64,000 nt of DNA from CBDBES01 sp965204465 (lineage in GTDB: Bacteria; Spirochaetota; Leptospiria; Turneriellales; CBDBES01): contig CBDBES010000002.1 of assembly GCA_965204465.1 (NCBI GenBank), positions 868,001 through 932,000 of the forward strand, read 5' to 3'. The translations under genes and the position numbers were made by a program. Positions 35,153-44,664 of this stretch are shown here, one piece after another (the first letter of the stretch is position 1; each line of letters opens with the position of its first letter). The notes below the pieces were generated by a model. The model had not been told where the DNA came from and did no database searches. It worked only from the letters and a program-made list of their open reading frames with translations.

Positions 35153-36468
35153 TTTTGATGATATACACTATTTTTTTTACATCGAGTAAATATCTGATCA
35201 ATATTTTTTAGAAAATCTTTTGTATCAAATACTCTATCCCATTTTTCGATGGGTATATTTTGGAATTTTTCATGTTTCTGTAACAAATTTCTGAGATGGT
35301 ACTTTTTAGGATCCGACCATACCTGCATAGCTTCTTTTTGTATTAAAGGATAAATTTCTTCTCTATTCATTTTTAATTCTTCCATAAGCATCAACAATGC
35401 GCGGGAAGAGTAGAGCAGTCCGGATGTCTCTTCTGATACCTCGATACATCTTTTTTGAGATACACTCAGGTTTTGGATCACAAATCGCATTTTAATGAGC
35501 ATATATTCCAGGAGACTCATTGCATCCGGGAAGATGACCCTTTCAGCAGAAGAATGGGAAATGTCTCTTTCATGCCAGAGTAATATATTCTGCAAACCGC
35601 TAGTGACATATCCAGAGAAAATACGAGCCAGGCCACATATCCTTTCGCATAGAATAGGATTCTTTTTATGAGGCATCGCGCTTGAGCCCTTTTGCCCTTT
35701 TTGAAATGGTTCTTCTAGCTCCCGACTCTCTGTTTTTTGGAGTAATCTTATCTCTTGGGCCAGACGCGCTAGACCATAAGCGCAAAGAGCCATCACATTG
35801 ATCAGATCAGAATGCCTGTCCCTTGGAATTACCTGGGTGCTTACTGGTTCCACTTTAAGGCCAAGTCTTTCTACTACAAACTTTTCCAAATCGGGTGATA
35901 ATTGAGAATAAGTTCCCACCGCTCCGGATATTTTTGCATAAGAACAATTTTCAATTGCATTTTTGAGTCTATTATAATTTCGCTCTGCCTCTGTAAAGAA
36001 ACCAAGAAGTTTTAGGCCCAAGGTGGTTGGTTCTGCATGCACCCCATGAGTTCTGCCTACCATGATCTGATCCTTATACTTTAGAGATTGTTCGTATAGA
36101 GCATCTAAATAGAGTGAATATTCAGAGAGTATTCTATTCCCCGCCTCTCTGATCAAGAAAGAAAGAGAAGTGTCTACCACATCAGAAGAGGTAAGTCCAA
36201 AATGAATATAGCGGGAAGCAGGGCCTATATTTTCTGCCAGATTAGTTAAGAAAGCGATCACATCATGGTGCACTTCTCTTTCTATTTCGGATATCCTATC
36301 TGTTTTAAAATCTGCTTTTACCTGGATGTCTTCCCAGTCTTTCTTATTGATCTTTCCCTCTCTGAACCAATATTCACAGGCCAGAATTTCTATCTTTTTC
36401 CAGACTTCAAATTTATGGTGCAGCGACCATATTTCTCTCATTTTAGGCGTGGAATATCTTTCTAACAT
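35149..36468 (-). CDS. purB: Adenylosuccinate lyase
   Basis: PurB cleaves SAICAR and adenylosuccinate, releasing fumarate, at two steps of purine synthesis. The 439-residue product has the fumarase-family signature at residues 261-271 (GSSAMPHKKNP), together with TSSDVVDTSLSFLIR and the GRTHGVHAEPTTLG loop. The stop overlaps the uvrA start by 4 bp and manC ends upstream in the same direction, so uvrA, purB and manC may share a transcript. Confidence 0.97.
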   Translation of the reverse strand: MLERYSTPKMREIWSLHHKFEVWKKIEILACEYWFREGKINKKDWEDIQVKADFKTDRISEIEREVHHDVIAFLTNLAENIGPASRYIHFGLTSSDVVDTSLSFLIREAGNRILSEYSLYLDALYEQSLKYKDQIMVGRTHGVHAEPTTLGLKLLGFFTEAERNYNRLKNAIENCSYAKISGAVGTYSQLSPDLEKFVVERLGLKVEPVSTQVIPRDRHSDLINVMALCAYGLARLAQEIRLLQKTESRELEEPFQKGQKGSSAMPHKKNPILCERICGLARIFSGYVTSGLQNILLWHERDISHSSAERVIFPDAMSLLEYMLIKMRFVIQNLSVSQKRCIEVSEETSGLLYSSRALLMLMEELKMNREEIYPLIQKEAMQVWSDPKKYHLRNLLQKHEKFQNIPIEKWDRVFDTKDFLKNIDQIFTRCKKNSVYHQK

Positions 36469-36472
36469 AAAA

Positions 36473-37528
36473 CTATCTATCCTTATTCGGAAATTGTTCT
36501 CTTAATTCTTTGATCTTTTGAATTTGACTCTCTTGAGCAATTAAAATAGTGTTTTCGCTCTCTACGATCACAAGGCCATTGACTCCCAAAAGGGCAAATT
36601 TCAATTTCTTGTTTTCAGAAAGAATTAAGTTATTTTTAGAGTCAATTGACCTATATTGAACTCCTGGGGATATAAATTGACCGGAATTATCTGGTTTTTT
36701 AATTTTTTTGATCGATCCAAAACTACCCATATCCCTCCAGTCAAAGGAGGCTCTGGCCACTGCCAATTTAGAGGATTTTTCCAGTACAGCATAGTCAACA
36801 GATATATTGGGCATTTTTGGAAAATATTCCTTGAGTTTTTTTTCACCTCTAGCGCATAAAAAAGATAGAGAGTATATTTCAGGGTGGATATTCTTTAACT
36901 CATCCAAAAATAGATTTGCAGAAAATACAAACATGCCACTGTTCCATAGAAATGATCCACTCTTTACATATTTGATTGCCTTTTTTATATCTGGTTTTTC
37001 GGTAAATTTTTTAATTTTATAATGATCTTTTTTCTGGTCCAAGGGATTGCCTAACTGTATATATCCATATTCCGTTTCAGCAGACCTGGGAGAAACTCCG
37101 ATGCAATATATGAATTTGTTTACCGAGGAAAATGTCTTTTTTAGAACATTTGCCCATGCTTTAGAGGGGGATATGTAATGGTCTGCAGATAATACCACGA
37201 TAGGGCGATATATATCTTTTTTTTTATCTTTTAAAAAGGCGCAGAATAATGCAATGATGGGAGCTGTATTTCTGGCAATAGGTTCTAAAATAAAATTATC
37301 TTTCGTTAGCCATTTTATTTTAGAATGAATAATCTTTTTTATTTTTGAATTGGTGCCTATGAAAATATTTTTTTTGGTTGTTAGTAATAAAGACCTATCT
37401 ATAGTTTCTTCTATTAGACTTTTTTTAGAGGTTATAGATAGCACCTGCTTTGGTCTCTTTTCTCTGCTTAGGGGCCATATTCTATGTCCGGAACCACCTG
37501 CTAGTATCAATACATAGGGATTATTCAT
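36473..37528 (-). CDS. manC: Mannose-1-phosphate guanylyltransferase
   Basis: It makes GDP-mannose from mannose-1-phosphate and GTP for surface polysaccharide synthesis. The 351-residue single-domain form has the nucleotidyltransferase loop LILAGGSGHRIWPLSREKRPKQ at the N-terminus, NFILEPIARNTAPIIALF, SADHYI, the FTEKPD motif and LWNSGMF. The isomerase part of bifunctional ManC/AlgA is missing, as in the short family. It is upstream of purB by 5 bp. Confidence 0.93.
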   Translation of the reverse strand: MNNPYVLILAGGSGHRIWPLSREKRPKQVLSITSKKSLIEETIDRSLLLTTKKNIFIGTNSKIKKIIHSKIKWLTKDNFILEPIARNTAPIIALFCAFLKDKKKDIYRPIVVLSADHYISPSKAWANVLKKTFSSVNKFIYCIGVSPRSAETEYGYIQLGNPLDQKKDHYKIKKFTEKPDIKKAIKYVKSGSFLWNSGMFVFSANLFLDELKNIHPEIYSLSFLCARGEKKLKEYFPKMPNISVDYAVLEKSSKLAVARASFDWRDMGSFGSIKKIKKPDNSGQFISPGVQYRSIDSKNNLILSENKKLKFALLGVNGLVIVESENTILIAQESQIQKIKELREQFPNKDR

Positions 37529-37796
37529 TTTTTAGCGATCAAACAAAAAACATACTTAATAAGAATATATACTCTACAACCAGAATTGAGCTTACTTACT
37601 TTAGTAAAAGGCTTGTAATTCTAGCAGAGTCAATAGAATAAATGCTGAGGTTATACTCGTTTTGCTTTCTCAAAACGCAAGAACTTTAAAGTATAAAAGA
37701 TTTCTACGTAATATAAAAAAATGCTTGCAATTCTATCATGATTTTCTAGATTTACCAGTGCTTAAGAGCACAATATCAAAGTATAAGGAGAACAAT

Positions 37797-38588
37797 ATGC
37801 AAAAAGAAGAAATGCAAAAAAATTTTTTTATGGCGAAACTTGTCTGGCTATCGGGAATTCTTACTTACTTTTTAATTTTCTTATCGACAATAAATGCTCA
37901 GGAGAATAATCCTGTTCAAACTCAAGCAGAGAAAATGATTCAGAAAAAACCAGTAAGAGAAACAGTCTCCGTATCAAATAGAAATCCTGATGCTAGTTAT
38001 TTGGATATTTTTCATGCAAAAGATAAATCTAAAACATATCAAAAGGTTAATTTTACAAGTCTTTTTAGGCTTAGAATAATAAGCGAAAATTTTGGTACAG
38101 AAGAAGATAAAAAAAGAATAAAGGAACTTTTAACTAAATATGAGACAGCAGTTTTGAATAGATATAAAAGGAAATATGTAAGCTCTGAAAAACTTCATTT
38201 AGAGATTAAAAGAGAAATGAAAGAAATCTTTAACAAGATGGCAAATAAATATCAATCACAAACAATGAAAATTTTAGATGAATGTGCTAATAAGATCATT
38301 GAAATAGAAATGGCAGAAACAATGGAATCAATTTCTAGAGAAAATTCTAAGATCAAATTGCTCTCTAAAAACCGTATTCGTCTTGAGTTAGCTTTTAATC
38401 GAATCGTAAAAGCAGAAGAAATGCAGTTAAAGGAAAGACCTGAATCATCTATTGATCATTTCAGAGTTGCAAAATTCTATGGAATTAATATTCTGGAAGA
38501 CCTGGCACCCAATGAAAAAATTAGAAAGAAGATAACTGATCAATATTCTGTTGATAAACAGGATATAAGAAACTTAATCGCCAAATAA
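37797..38588 (+). CDS. Exported helical protein paired with a cell-wall amidase
   Basis: The frame is open from 37662, but ATG 37797 follows AAGGAG at good distance and gives a signal peptide (residues about 12-38, ending INAQ). The 263-residue product is then charged and helical, with a long Lys/Glu coiled-coil-like part and no known motif. The stop codon abuts the ATG of the amidase gene (TAAATG), so the two are coupled and probably work together at the cell wall. Confidence 0.7.
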   Translation: MQKEEMQKNFFMAKLVWLSGILTYFLIFLSTINAQENNPVQTQAEKMIQKKPVRETVSVSNRNPDASYLDIFHAKDKSKTYQKVNFTSLFRLRIISENFGTEEDKKRIKELLTKYETAVLNRYKRKYVSSEKLHLEIKREMKEIFNKMANKYQSQTMKILDECANKIIEIEMAETMESISRENSKIKLLSKNRIRLELAFNRIVKAEEMQLKERPESSIDHFRVAKFYGINILEDLAPNEKIRKKITDQYSVDKQDIRNLIAK

Positions 38589-40022
38589 ATGCAAAAGGGG
38601 AATATTCCCTCAATTACTATATTAGATGCCAATAAACTAATTTTTTTGTTTTTCTATTTATTTTGGCAATATTCTGTATACTCCGATACAAAATTAAATT
38701 CTTTTCATAATTTGGAAAAACCTGTATATCGTGTTGTATTGGACCCAGGACATGGGGGGTTAAATATAATGCCACGATCAGTTTATGGAGATAAATATGA
38801 TCCAATAAACAAAATTTATGCAGATAATTTTCGGCCAGGCGCATATCACGAAGGTATTTGGGAGCATGAAGAAGTTTATAAAATTGCCCGCCTTATACAA
38901 AGCTACCTTTTCTTAACAAGAACAAAATCTGGCAAAATAAAATTTCAAAAAATAATGCGGAAATATTCAAAAAAGGCACTTTATAAAATATATCCAATTG
39001 ATGTATATATTTCAAGGGAGAATAGTTATGCAATGAACTATTTTGATATTTATGAAGATATAAATGCTCTATACAGATTATACGATTATCCAGATATTAG
39101 AACAAATAAAATGAAAAAAGGAAGAATTAGTAAAATTAATTCTTATAAACCTCATTTGGTAGTTACCATTCATTTAACCAGAGGGCAACGAAATAAAATG
39201 GGTGCTTTAAATTCCGTTATTACTCCAGGATTAGATACTTATAAAATAGCATTAGAGTATGCCAAAGCATCTAACCAGGATAAAAAAGATATTATGAATC
39301 AATTTTTAGTATCTTCCTATCAGAATTGGTTTAAAGTTGCAGGTAGAGATCATTTTGAGTCTTTTTTATTAGATGCATGTGTATATTTTACTGGATATTG
39401 GTGCGATAGAATAAATCTTTCTGCTATAGAAGATAAATTTAAAGGCTATCGGCATAATATGTTTAGCTGGAAATACGCCGATCAACCAAATTGGATTGAT
39501 CGGGCAATTCGACATCCTAAAAATTCACAATATTCTAAGAATTTAAAAGATTTTACTTTAGAAGGCCCATTCTGGCAAAGAGAACAAGGAAGAGAAGAAA
39601 GATGGCGTAGAGAAGGGGGAATAGAGGGTTATGGGGGAGACAATTTATATGCTTCTAATGAATTGCTAAGGTTTTTGAGAAAAGGATTTTTAGTAAATAA
39701 GGTTCATCCAAAAGAAAAGTTACCACAAATTTTAGAACCATATATTTCTACATGGTCTATTTCTACTTATGTGAATGCAGTGGTCGCCTATATAGAGATT
39801 GGATATTTAGATATAGAAGCAGATTTTAATAGAATTTTAAATCATAAAAAAGAATATGCGGAATCAATAGCCGTTGGAATATATTCTTTGTTTTTTTCAT
39901 CAAATCAATTAAAAGATAATCAAAAAAAAAATTTCCCTTGGGGTAGAAAAATAGATTTCAAAAAATATAAAAATTATTTTAGCAAAGTTATCGTAGAAAA
40001 AAAGACTAAAAATAAAAATTAG
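38589..40022 (+). CDS. N-acetylmuramoyl-L-alanine amidase (Amidase_3), with large insertion
   Basis: The protein cuts the bond between MurNAc and the stem peptide. It shows the zinc amidase layout: VVLDPGHGG (first His), WEHEEVYKIARLI (Glu), LVVTIHLTRG (second His, where SIHANA is usual) and VVAYIEIGYL (catalytic Glu) near residue 400. A signal-like hydrophobic segment (LIFLFFYLFWQYSVYS) is near the N-terminus. At 477 residues it is longer than usual because about 200 residues are inserted between the second His and the last Glu. All four catalytic positions are kept, so activity is likely. Confidence 0.8.
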   Translation: MQKGNIPSITILDANKLIFLFFYLFWQYSVYSDTKLNSFHNLEKPVYRVVLDPGHGGLNIMPRSVYGDKYDPINKIYADNFRPGAYHEGIWEHEEVYKIARLIQSYLFLTRTKSGKIKFQKIMRKYSKKALYKIYPIDVYISRENSYAMNYFDIYEDINALYRLYDYPDIRTNKMKKGRISKINSYKPHLVVTIHLTRGQRNKMGALNSVITPGLDTYKIALEYAKASNQDKKDIMNQFLVSSYQNWFKVAGRDHFESFLLDACVYFTGYWCDRINLSAIEDKFKGYRHNMFSWKYADQPNWIDRAIRHPKNSQYSKNLKDFTLEGPFWQREQGREERWRREGGIEGYGGDNLYASNELLRFLRKGFLVNKVHPKEKLPQILEPYISTWSISTYVNAVVAYIEIGYLDIEADFNRILNHKKEYAESIAVGIYSLFFSSNQLKDNQKKNFPWGRKIDFKKYKNYFSKVIVEKKTKNKN

Positions 40023-40028
40023 TATTTC

Positions 40029-40508
40029 TTATTTTTTTTCTTCGAAGGCAATGTTGATCTCAAAAATTCCAATAGGTGAATCCAGGGCCAGTGAAATAGA
40101 TTGAACCGACAGAAAATCAAAGTTTATTTTTTCTCCCTCCAAATAAACAGGGGGTGTTATTTTTACAATATTATCCATCCCGGCTAAGTTGATACTTGCC
40201 TGTCCAGAGATCATGTTAACTAATTCTCCAATAGCGCTAGGTAAAAGTTTTTTTTTCTCTTCTGGACCCGTACCTGGGATCATTATATTTCCTATTTTAT
40301 CAGCTATATTGTATCCCATGGAATAAACAACCTGTCCTTTGAGTAAGTCTCCAGCAAAGCCAATAACAACAGCGATTGGAAAACTTGGCCTAGGGCTACT
40401 TTTAAGCATGAATGATTTTTTCTTGAGCGTGTCAATTTGCAGCTCATGCTTGAAAACGAATAAAGTTTTTTCTATAAATATCTTCGAATAGCTTTTCTTA
40501 TTTTCCAT
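40029..40508 (-). CDS. cheX: CheX-type chemotaxis phosphatase
   Basis: CheX dephosphorylates CheY-P in spirochaetes and other bacteria. The 159-residue size and the motif GELVNMISGQA, matching the E-x2-N phosphatase motif of the CheC/CheX/FliY group, support the call, with FPIAVVIGFAGDLLKGQVVYSM and an ending of beta strands. No CheY or CheA gene is in the window, but fliM and flgM are. It converges on the amidase gene. Confidence 0.8.
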   Translation of the reverse strand: MENKKSYSKIFIEKTLFVFKHELQIDTLKKKSFMLKSSPRPSFPIAVVIGFAGDLLKGQVVYSMGYNIADKIGNIMIPGTGPEEKKKLLPSAIGELVNMISGQASINLAGMDNIVKITPPVYLEGEKINFDFLSVQSISLALDSPIGIFEINIAFEEKK

Positions 40509-40603
40509 ATAATCACTTATTCATTCTAGATTATATCCTGTCTATATTTTTTTATTTAATTTGTAAATAATTAAAATAAAAATATTCTACATTTTTTCAG
40601 CAG

Positions 40604-40666
40604 CTATGAGCCTGTGCCTCAACTCAAAAATGTAAATGTTTTTTAAGTTGAGGCACAGGCTCATAG
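40604..40666. repeat. 63-bp near-perfect palindrome (21-bp arms)
   Basis: Left arm 40604-40624 and right arm 40646-40666 are perfectly complementary over 21 bp; after one mismatch, A5 and T5-6 add more pairing. It lies between two divergent genes (cheX and the MNT-HEPN gene), so it does not serve as a normal end-of-operon terminator for either. Fifteen bases of one arm (TTGAGGCACAGGCTC) recur at 2681-2695 within the decayed transposase, so this is probably a small mobile element or IS-derived palindrome. Confidence 0.85.
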
Positions 40667-40801
40667 TATCTAACCCCTTAATGATCATAAAATGGTTGAC
40701 ATAGCAGTAATAAAAATCATTATCCAAGAATAGGCTCATTGGCTATGGAATGAAAATTTCTTGATCGATTATGATCAGAACAAAAAAGCATAAGGAATAT
40801 A

Positions 40802-41671
40802 ATGAAGCATAGCATAGAACATTTATCAGAACATAAGCAAAATGAGTTAAAGAAAATTGTTTCGATCATCCGTAAAGCAGCTAAAGTTGAGTTCATTATA
40901 CTCTTTGGTAGTTATTCCAGAGGGGATTGGATAGAAGATTCTTATCTAAAAGATAGTGTTGTATACGAATATAAAAGTGATTATGATATATTGGTTGTAG
41001 TAAGCGATCAGGAAACGGAAGAAGCGCTTTCAAGTGTATGGCAAAAAATAGATAGCCAGATAGAAAGAGAAAAATCAATTAAAACAATTGTCAGTATTAT
41101 TACCGAAAATATAGATTTTTTAAATGAGAAGTTTTCACAAGATTCTTATTTTTATATGGACATTAAAAAAGATGGTATCATGCTATATAATTCGAATCGT
41201 TTTAAGCTTGCAGATAAGAAAAAACTTACTTCTGGTAAAATAAAAGAAATTGCAAAAGAAAATTTGCAATATTGGAACAAAAAAGGTAATGAGTTTTTAA
41301 GATCATACCAGGATGACATAAAAGATAGAAGGTGGAGCCTGGCTGCATTTCACTTGCATCAGGCCGTAGAATCATATTGTGCTTCTGCTCTTTTGGTCTT
41401 TACAGGATATAAACCAAAGACGCATAATCTTAAAAAATTACTCCACAAAGTAATTGGTATCCATTTATCCATACAAACAATTTTTCCAGGGGCAAATGAA
41501 GAAGATAAATATTTATTTAAGTTGCTCCACAGGGCATATATAGATGCAAGATATGAAAAAAGATACAAAATAAAGAAAAGTGAACTCCAAAAAATTTTTT
41601 CTAAAGCAAGTAAATTTAGTAGGATCATAAAAAGAATATGCAGAGAAAAACTCATGGAAGATCATTTTTAA
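40802..41671 (+). CDS. Fused nucleotidyltransferase-HEPN protein
   Basis: Residues 25-100 form a minimal nucleotidyltransferase: ILFGSYSRGDW (GS motif) and a DxD in KSDYDILVVV. Residues 165-280 look like a HEPN domain (RWSLAAFHLHQAVESYCASALLVFTGY, HNLKKLLHKV). MNT and HEPN usually are two proteins of a toxin-antitoxin pair; here they are in one chain, an arrangement also known in other bacteria. AAGGA lies before the ATG. Its targets cannot be told from the sequence. Confidence 0.85.
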   Translation: MKHSIEHLSEHKQNELKKIVSIIRKAAKVEFIILFGSYSRGDWIEDSYLKDSVVYEYKSDYDILVVVSDQETEEALSSVWQKIDSQIEREKSIKTIVSIITENIDFLNEKFSQDSYFYMDIKKDGIMLYNSNRFKLADKKKLTSGKIKEIAKENLQYWNKKGNEFLRSYQDDIKDRRWSLAAFHLHQAVESYCASALLVFTGYKPKTHNLKKLLHKVIGIHLSIQTIFPGANEEDKYLFKLLHRAYIDARYEKRYKIKKSELQKIFSKASKFSRIIKRICREKLMEDHF

Positions 41672-41693
41672 CCGCCTAAGATTGAGGCTTCTA

Positions 41694-42137
41694 TTGATCA
41701 GTATAAAAATAGCCAAAATAAAAAAAGGGGCTATGTTGCCTCAAAAAAAAACAGAAGGTTCTGCTGCCTATGATATACATTCTTGTCTGGACAAGCCAAA
41801 GACAATAGATCCAATGCAAAGATTGGCTATACCTACCGGGCTCATATTTGAAATACCTTCTGGTTATTTTGTTTCTATAAGGCCTCGTTCAGGGCTTGCT
41901 ATTCATCATGGAATTACATTAGTGAATTCTCCTGGTACTATCGATTCAGATTTTAGGGGGGAAATAAAAATATTACTTATCAATCTAAGCAATGCATCCT
42001 TTGTAGTAGATCATGGAGACAGAATTGCCCAAATGATCATTGAAAAAACAGTAGAAATAAGAATAGAAGAAGCTTTCGTAAGTTTATTATCAAAGACAAA
42101 AAGAGGGGTAAAAGGTTTTGGTTCTACCGGCTATTGA
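41694..42137 (+). CDS. dut: dUTP diphosphatase
   Basis: It hydrolyses dUTP to dUMP, feeding ThyA and keeping uracil out of DNA. All five trimeric dUTPase motifs are present: GSAAYDIHS, IRPRSGLA, NSPGTIDSDFRGEI, GDRIAQMII and RGVKGFGSTG. I choose the TTG at 41694, which has TGAGG six bases upstream and starts MISIKIAKI; the frame is open to a TTG at 41682. Its 3' end overlaps the next gene by 20 bp. Confidence 0.95.
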   Translation: MISIKIAKIKKGAMLPQKKTEGSAAYDIHSCLDKPKTIDPMQRLAIPTGLIFEIPSGYFVSIRPRSGLAIHHGITLVNSPGTIDSDFRGEIKILLINLSNASFVVDHGDRIAQMIIEKTVEIRIEEAFVSLLSKTKRGVKGFGSTGY

Positions 42138-43758
42138 AAAACTTAACATCCGTAAGAAATTGAAAGATGATGAAATTTATGCTGCCTTTGGGGGTGGTAT
42201 TGGAAAGTTTGGCGCTAATTTTTCTCTATTTCACTACAAGAAAACAACTATATGGATTGATGTGGGTGCTGGTTTCGAAAGCAAAGAACATCCTGGAATA
42301 TCCAAGAGGCTGCCTAATCTGCGGCTTTTAAAAGAATTTCCTCCTTCTGCGATCATATTGACGCATGCTCATGAGGATCATATAGGAGCATTTCCTTATT
42401 CCATTGAATTCATTCCTGATAATGTTCCTGTGATCACAGCAATCTTCACATACAATATTGTAAAAGAAAGACTAAAAGAAATAGGGGTATCCGTTGAAAG
42501 TATTAATTTTAAGATCATTGATAAAAATGATTCCTTTCCTTTAAAAGGTATGCAACTCTTTTTTTTCTTTATGCCGCATTCCATACCACATTCTTTTTCA
42601 GTAGGGATCCATATTAAAGACATAAATAAAAAACTATATTTCACAAGCGATTTTAAAACCAAGGGTAATGAGTCTCGATTTTCTGCCAGGGACATATCTA
42701 ATTTTGCTCCCGTGGATATTCTTTTTTGTGATTCCACTGGTTCACTCAAGCCTGGCTATACGGATACAGAAGAAAATGTTTTAAAGAATATAGAAAAAAT
42801 TATAAAGGATTGGCATGGGAGAGTATTTTTGACAACTTTTTCTTCTAATGTAGAAAGAATCAGGGGTATTTTTAAAATTGCAGAAAAGACGGGTCGAAGA
42901 GTAGGGATACTAGGCAGATCAATTCATAATTACCTGAAAATTGCTTTTTCATCAAATGAATTTCATATTCCGGTCAGAGACATTAACCGCCCTTCTGCTA
43001 AGGATAAAAATACAATATGGATCGTTTCTGGTTGCCAGGGTGATGAAAATTCATCTTTTTATCATTTGGTAAAAGGATCATTGCCTGGATTTTCTCTGCG
43101 AGATGATGATCTCATGATATATTCCAGCAGTATGATTCCAGAAAATCAGGAAAGAATATATAATTGTATTAATTCTGTTGCTTCTTCTAGAACCAAGGTG
43201 ATTGGTTTTTTAGATGAACAAAAACTAACACATAGTAGTGGACATGGGAGGAAAGATGATATTTTACAAATGGTCAAATGGTTAAAGCCTTCTAAAATAC
43301 TTCCTATTCACGGGGATACACTGCATTTTCACTCCTTTGCACAGATCATACCTGAAAATAAATTATACATCTTAGATAGTAAGTACATATATTCTTTAAA
43401 GCAAGATATTCAGCCTGAATGGGAGATCGTATCTGATCCATATTTCCTGGACGGGAATGAATTGCACAATAAAATGTCTGTATTGCAGGCCAGGAGTTCT
43501 ATGGAAAAAAATGGTATATGTAATGTACTGATCCAAAGGTCTGGTTTTAAATTATTAAAAGTTGACTATGTTGGAGTGGTTTCCCAATATCCTTCTAAAG
43601 ATCACGATATGTTGCACAAAGAAATTGAAATGGCTATTCAAAAAACAGATCCAACAAAAAATGAATCGAAAATAGAGAAAAAATTAAAAAAGAGAATATT
43701 CCATATTCTTCAGATGCAGTTCAGAAAAAAACCATATATAAATTTAATTTGGATCTAA
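42118..43758 (+). CDS. rnj: Ribonuclease J
   Basis: RNase J is a metallo-beta-lactamase 5' exonuclease and endonuclease of mRNA. The 546-residue protein has THAHEDHIGAFPY, FTSDFKTKG, CDSTGSLKPGYT, TFSSNVERIRGI with GRSIHNY (beta-CASP motifs), and THSSGHGRKDD followed by PIHGDTLHFHS. The start appears to be TTG at 42118, with GAGGGG nine bases before it. It overlaps dut in another frame. Confidence 0.95.
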   Translation: MVLPAIEKLNIRKKLKDDEIYAAFGGGIGKFGANFSLFHYKKTTIWIDVGAGFESKEHPGISKRLPNLRLLKEFPPSAIILTHAHEDHIGAFPYSIEFIPDNVPVITAIFTYNIVKERLKEIGVSVESINFKIIDKNDSFPLKGMQLFFFFMPHSIPHSFSVGIHIKDINKKLYFTSDFKTKGNESRFSARDISNFAPVDILFCDSTGSLKPGYTDTEENVLKNIEKIIKDWHGRVFLTTFSSNVERIRGIFKIAEKTGRRVGILGRSIHNYLKIAFSSNEFHIPVRDINRPSAKDKNTIWIVSGCQGDENSSFYHLVKGSLPGFSLRDDDLMIYSSSMIPENQERIYNCINSVASSRTKVIGFLDEQKLTHSSGHGRKDDILQMVKWLKPSKILPIHGDTLHFHSFAQIIPENKLYILDSKYIYSLKQDIQPEWEIVSDPYFLDGNELHNKMSVLQARSSMEKNGICNVLIQRSGFKLLKVDYVGVVSQYPSKDHDMLHKEIEMAIQKTDPTKNESKIEKKLKKRIFHILQMQFRKKPYINLIWI

Positions 43759-44474
43759 AATTGATTCGCATATTCTATTCCCAGAATACGCTCTACTTTT
43801 TGTTGATAGCCAATTATAAAGTTTAATTCCAATGCTAAATTATCAATGATATTTAATCTAAATCCTACATTATATAAAATCTCTGATAATCTATTGGGAG
43901 TGAGATATATTTTATTTATCTCAAACATGGGTACAAGTATACCAATGGGAAAATCAAATCCAATAAAAAAGTCGGCATCCCTTGGTTCAACAATGGGTTG
44001 CAGAGGCATTTTAAATCCAAAGTGAATATGTTGTTCATCGCCGAATAAAAAGATGGGCTTAGTAAAAGAGATGTAAGGCCCAAAAATGATATTGTTATAG
44101 GGAACTTGATTTTCCCTCTTCCCTTCATTTCCTGTATAAAATAAATCATACCCAAAAGCAATTAAAAGAGGGAAAGTCTCCCAACCATTTGTGATCTTGA
44201 TTTTTGCAATTACACCTGGTATGCTTACATTTACTTCTTCAGATCCAATTAAATTTTCTACGTCCCAGGCAGCTCCCAGGTAAATGTTATCATTCAATCC
44301 AATAGTGGCCCTACTCATTATACTGCCATTTGCGTATACAGACATGCCTAAAGCATAGCTTGCTCTTGGAAGAGAAACTCCTGTGGGGATATCGACTAGA
44401 TTCAATAGGGGAAGAGTTGAATGTATTAAGTTTGTATAGGCAAAAAATGTAATTAAAAAAAATGAATGTTTCAT
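43755..44474 (-). CDS. Predicted outer-membrane beta-barrel protein
   Basis: The 239-residue product has a signal peptide (MKHSFFLITFFAYTNLIHS) and a mature part of alternating beta strands with aromatic residues (SYALGMSVYANGSIMSRATIGL, ELNFIIGYQQKVERILGIEY, YNVGFRLNIIDNLALEL). This fits an 8-10 strand outer-membrane barrel. No motif identifies a substrate. It converges on RNase J with a 4-bp overlap. Confidence 0.7.
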   Translation of the reverse strand: MKHSFFLITFFAYTNLIHSTLPLLNLVDIPTGVSLPRASYALGMSVYANGSIMSRATIGLNDNIYLGAAWDVENLIGSEEVNVSIPGVIAKIKITNGWETFPLLIAFGYDLFYTGNEGKRENQVPYNNIIFGPYISFTKPIFLFGDEQHIHFGFKMPLQPIVEPRDADFFIGFDFPIGILVPMFEINKIYLTPNRLSEILYNVGFRLNIIDNLALELNFIIGYQQKVERILGIEYANQF

Positions 44475-44664
44475 TATATAGTTACCCTTTAAATTATATT
44501 CGGTTTAACTAATTTTTTGATTAGAAAATAAGTTTGATAATTTTCACTTTATTTTTTTGATTTATCTACTGCAGGACAGTCATTTTTCTAAAGAATAGAA
44601 GGTAGGAACCTTAAAAGAAAGAAAATAACTGCCCTATAGATGACGCCCTAAAGAGGGGCGATAT

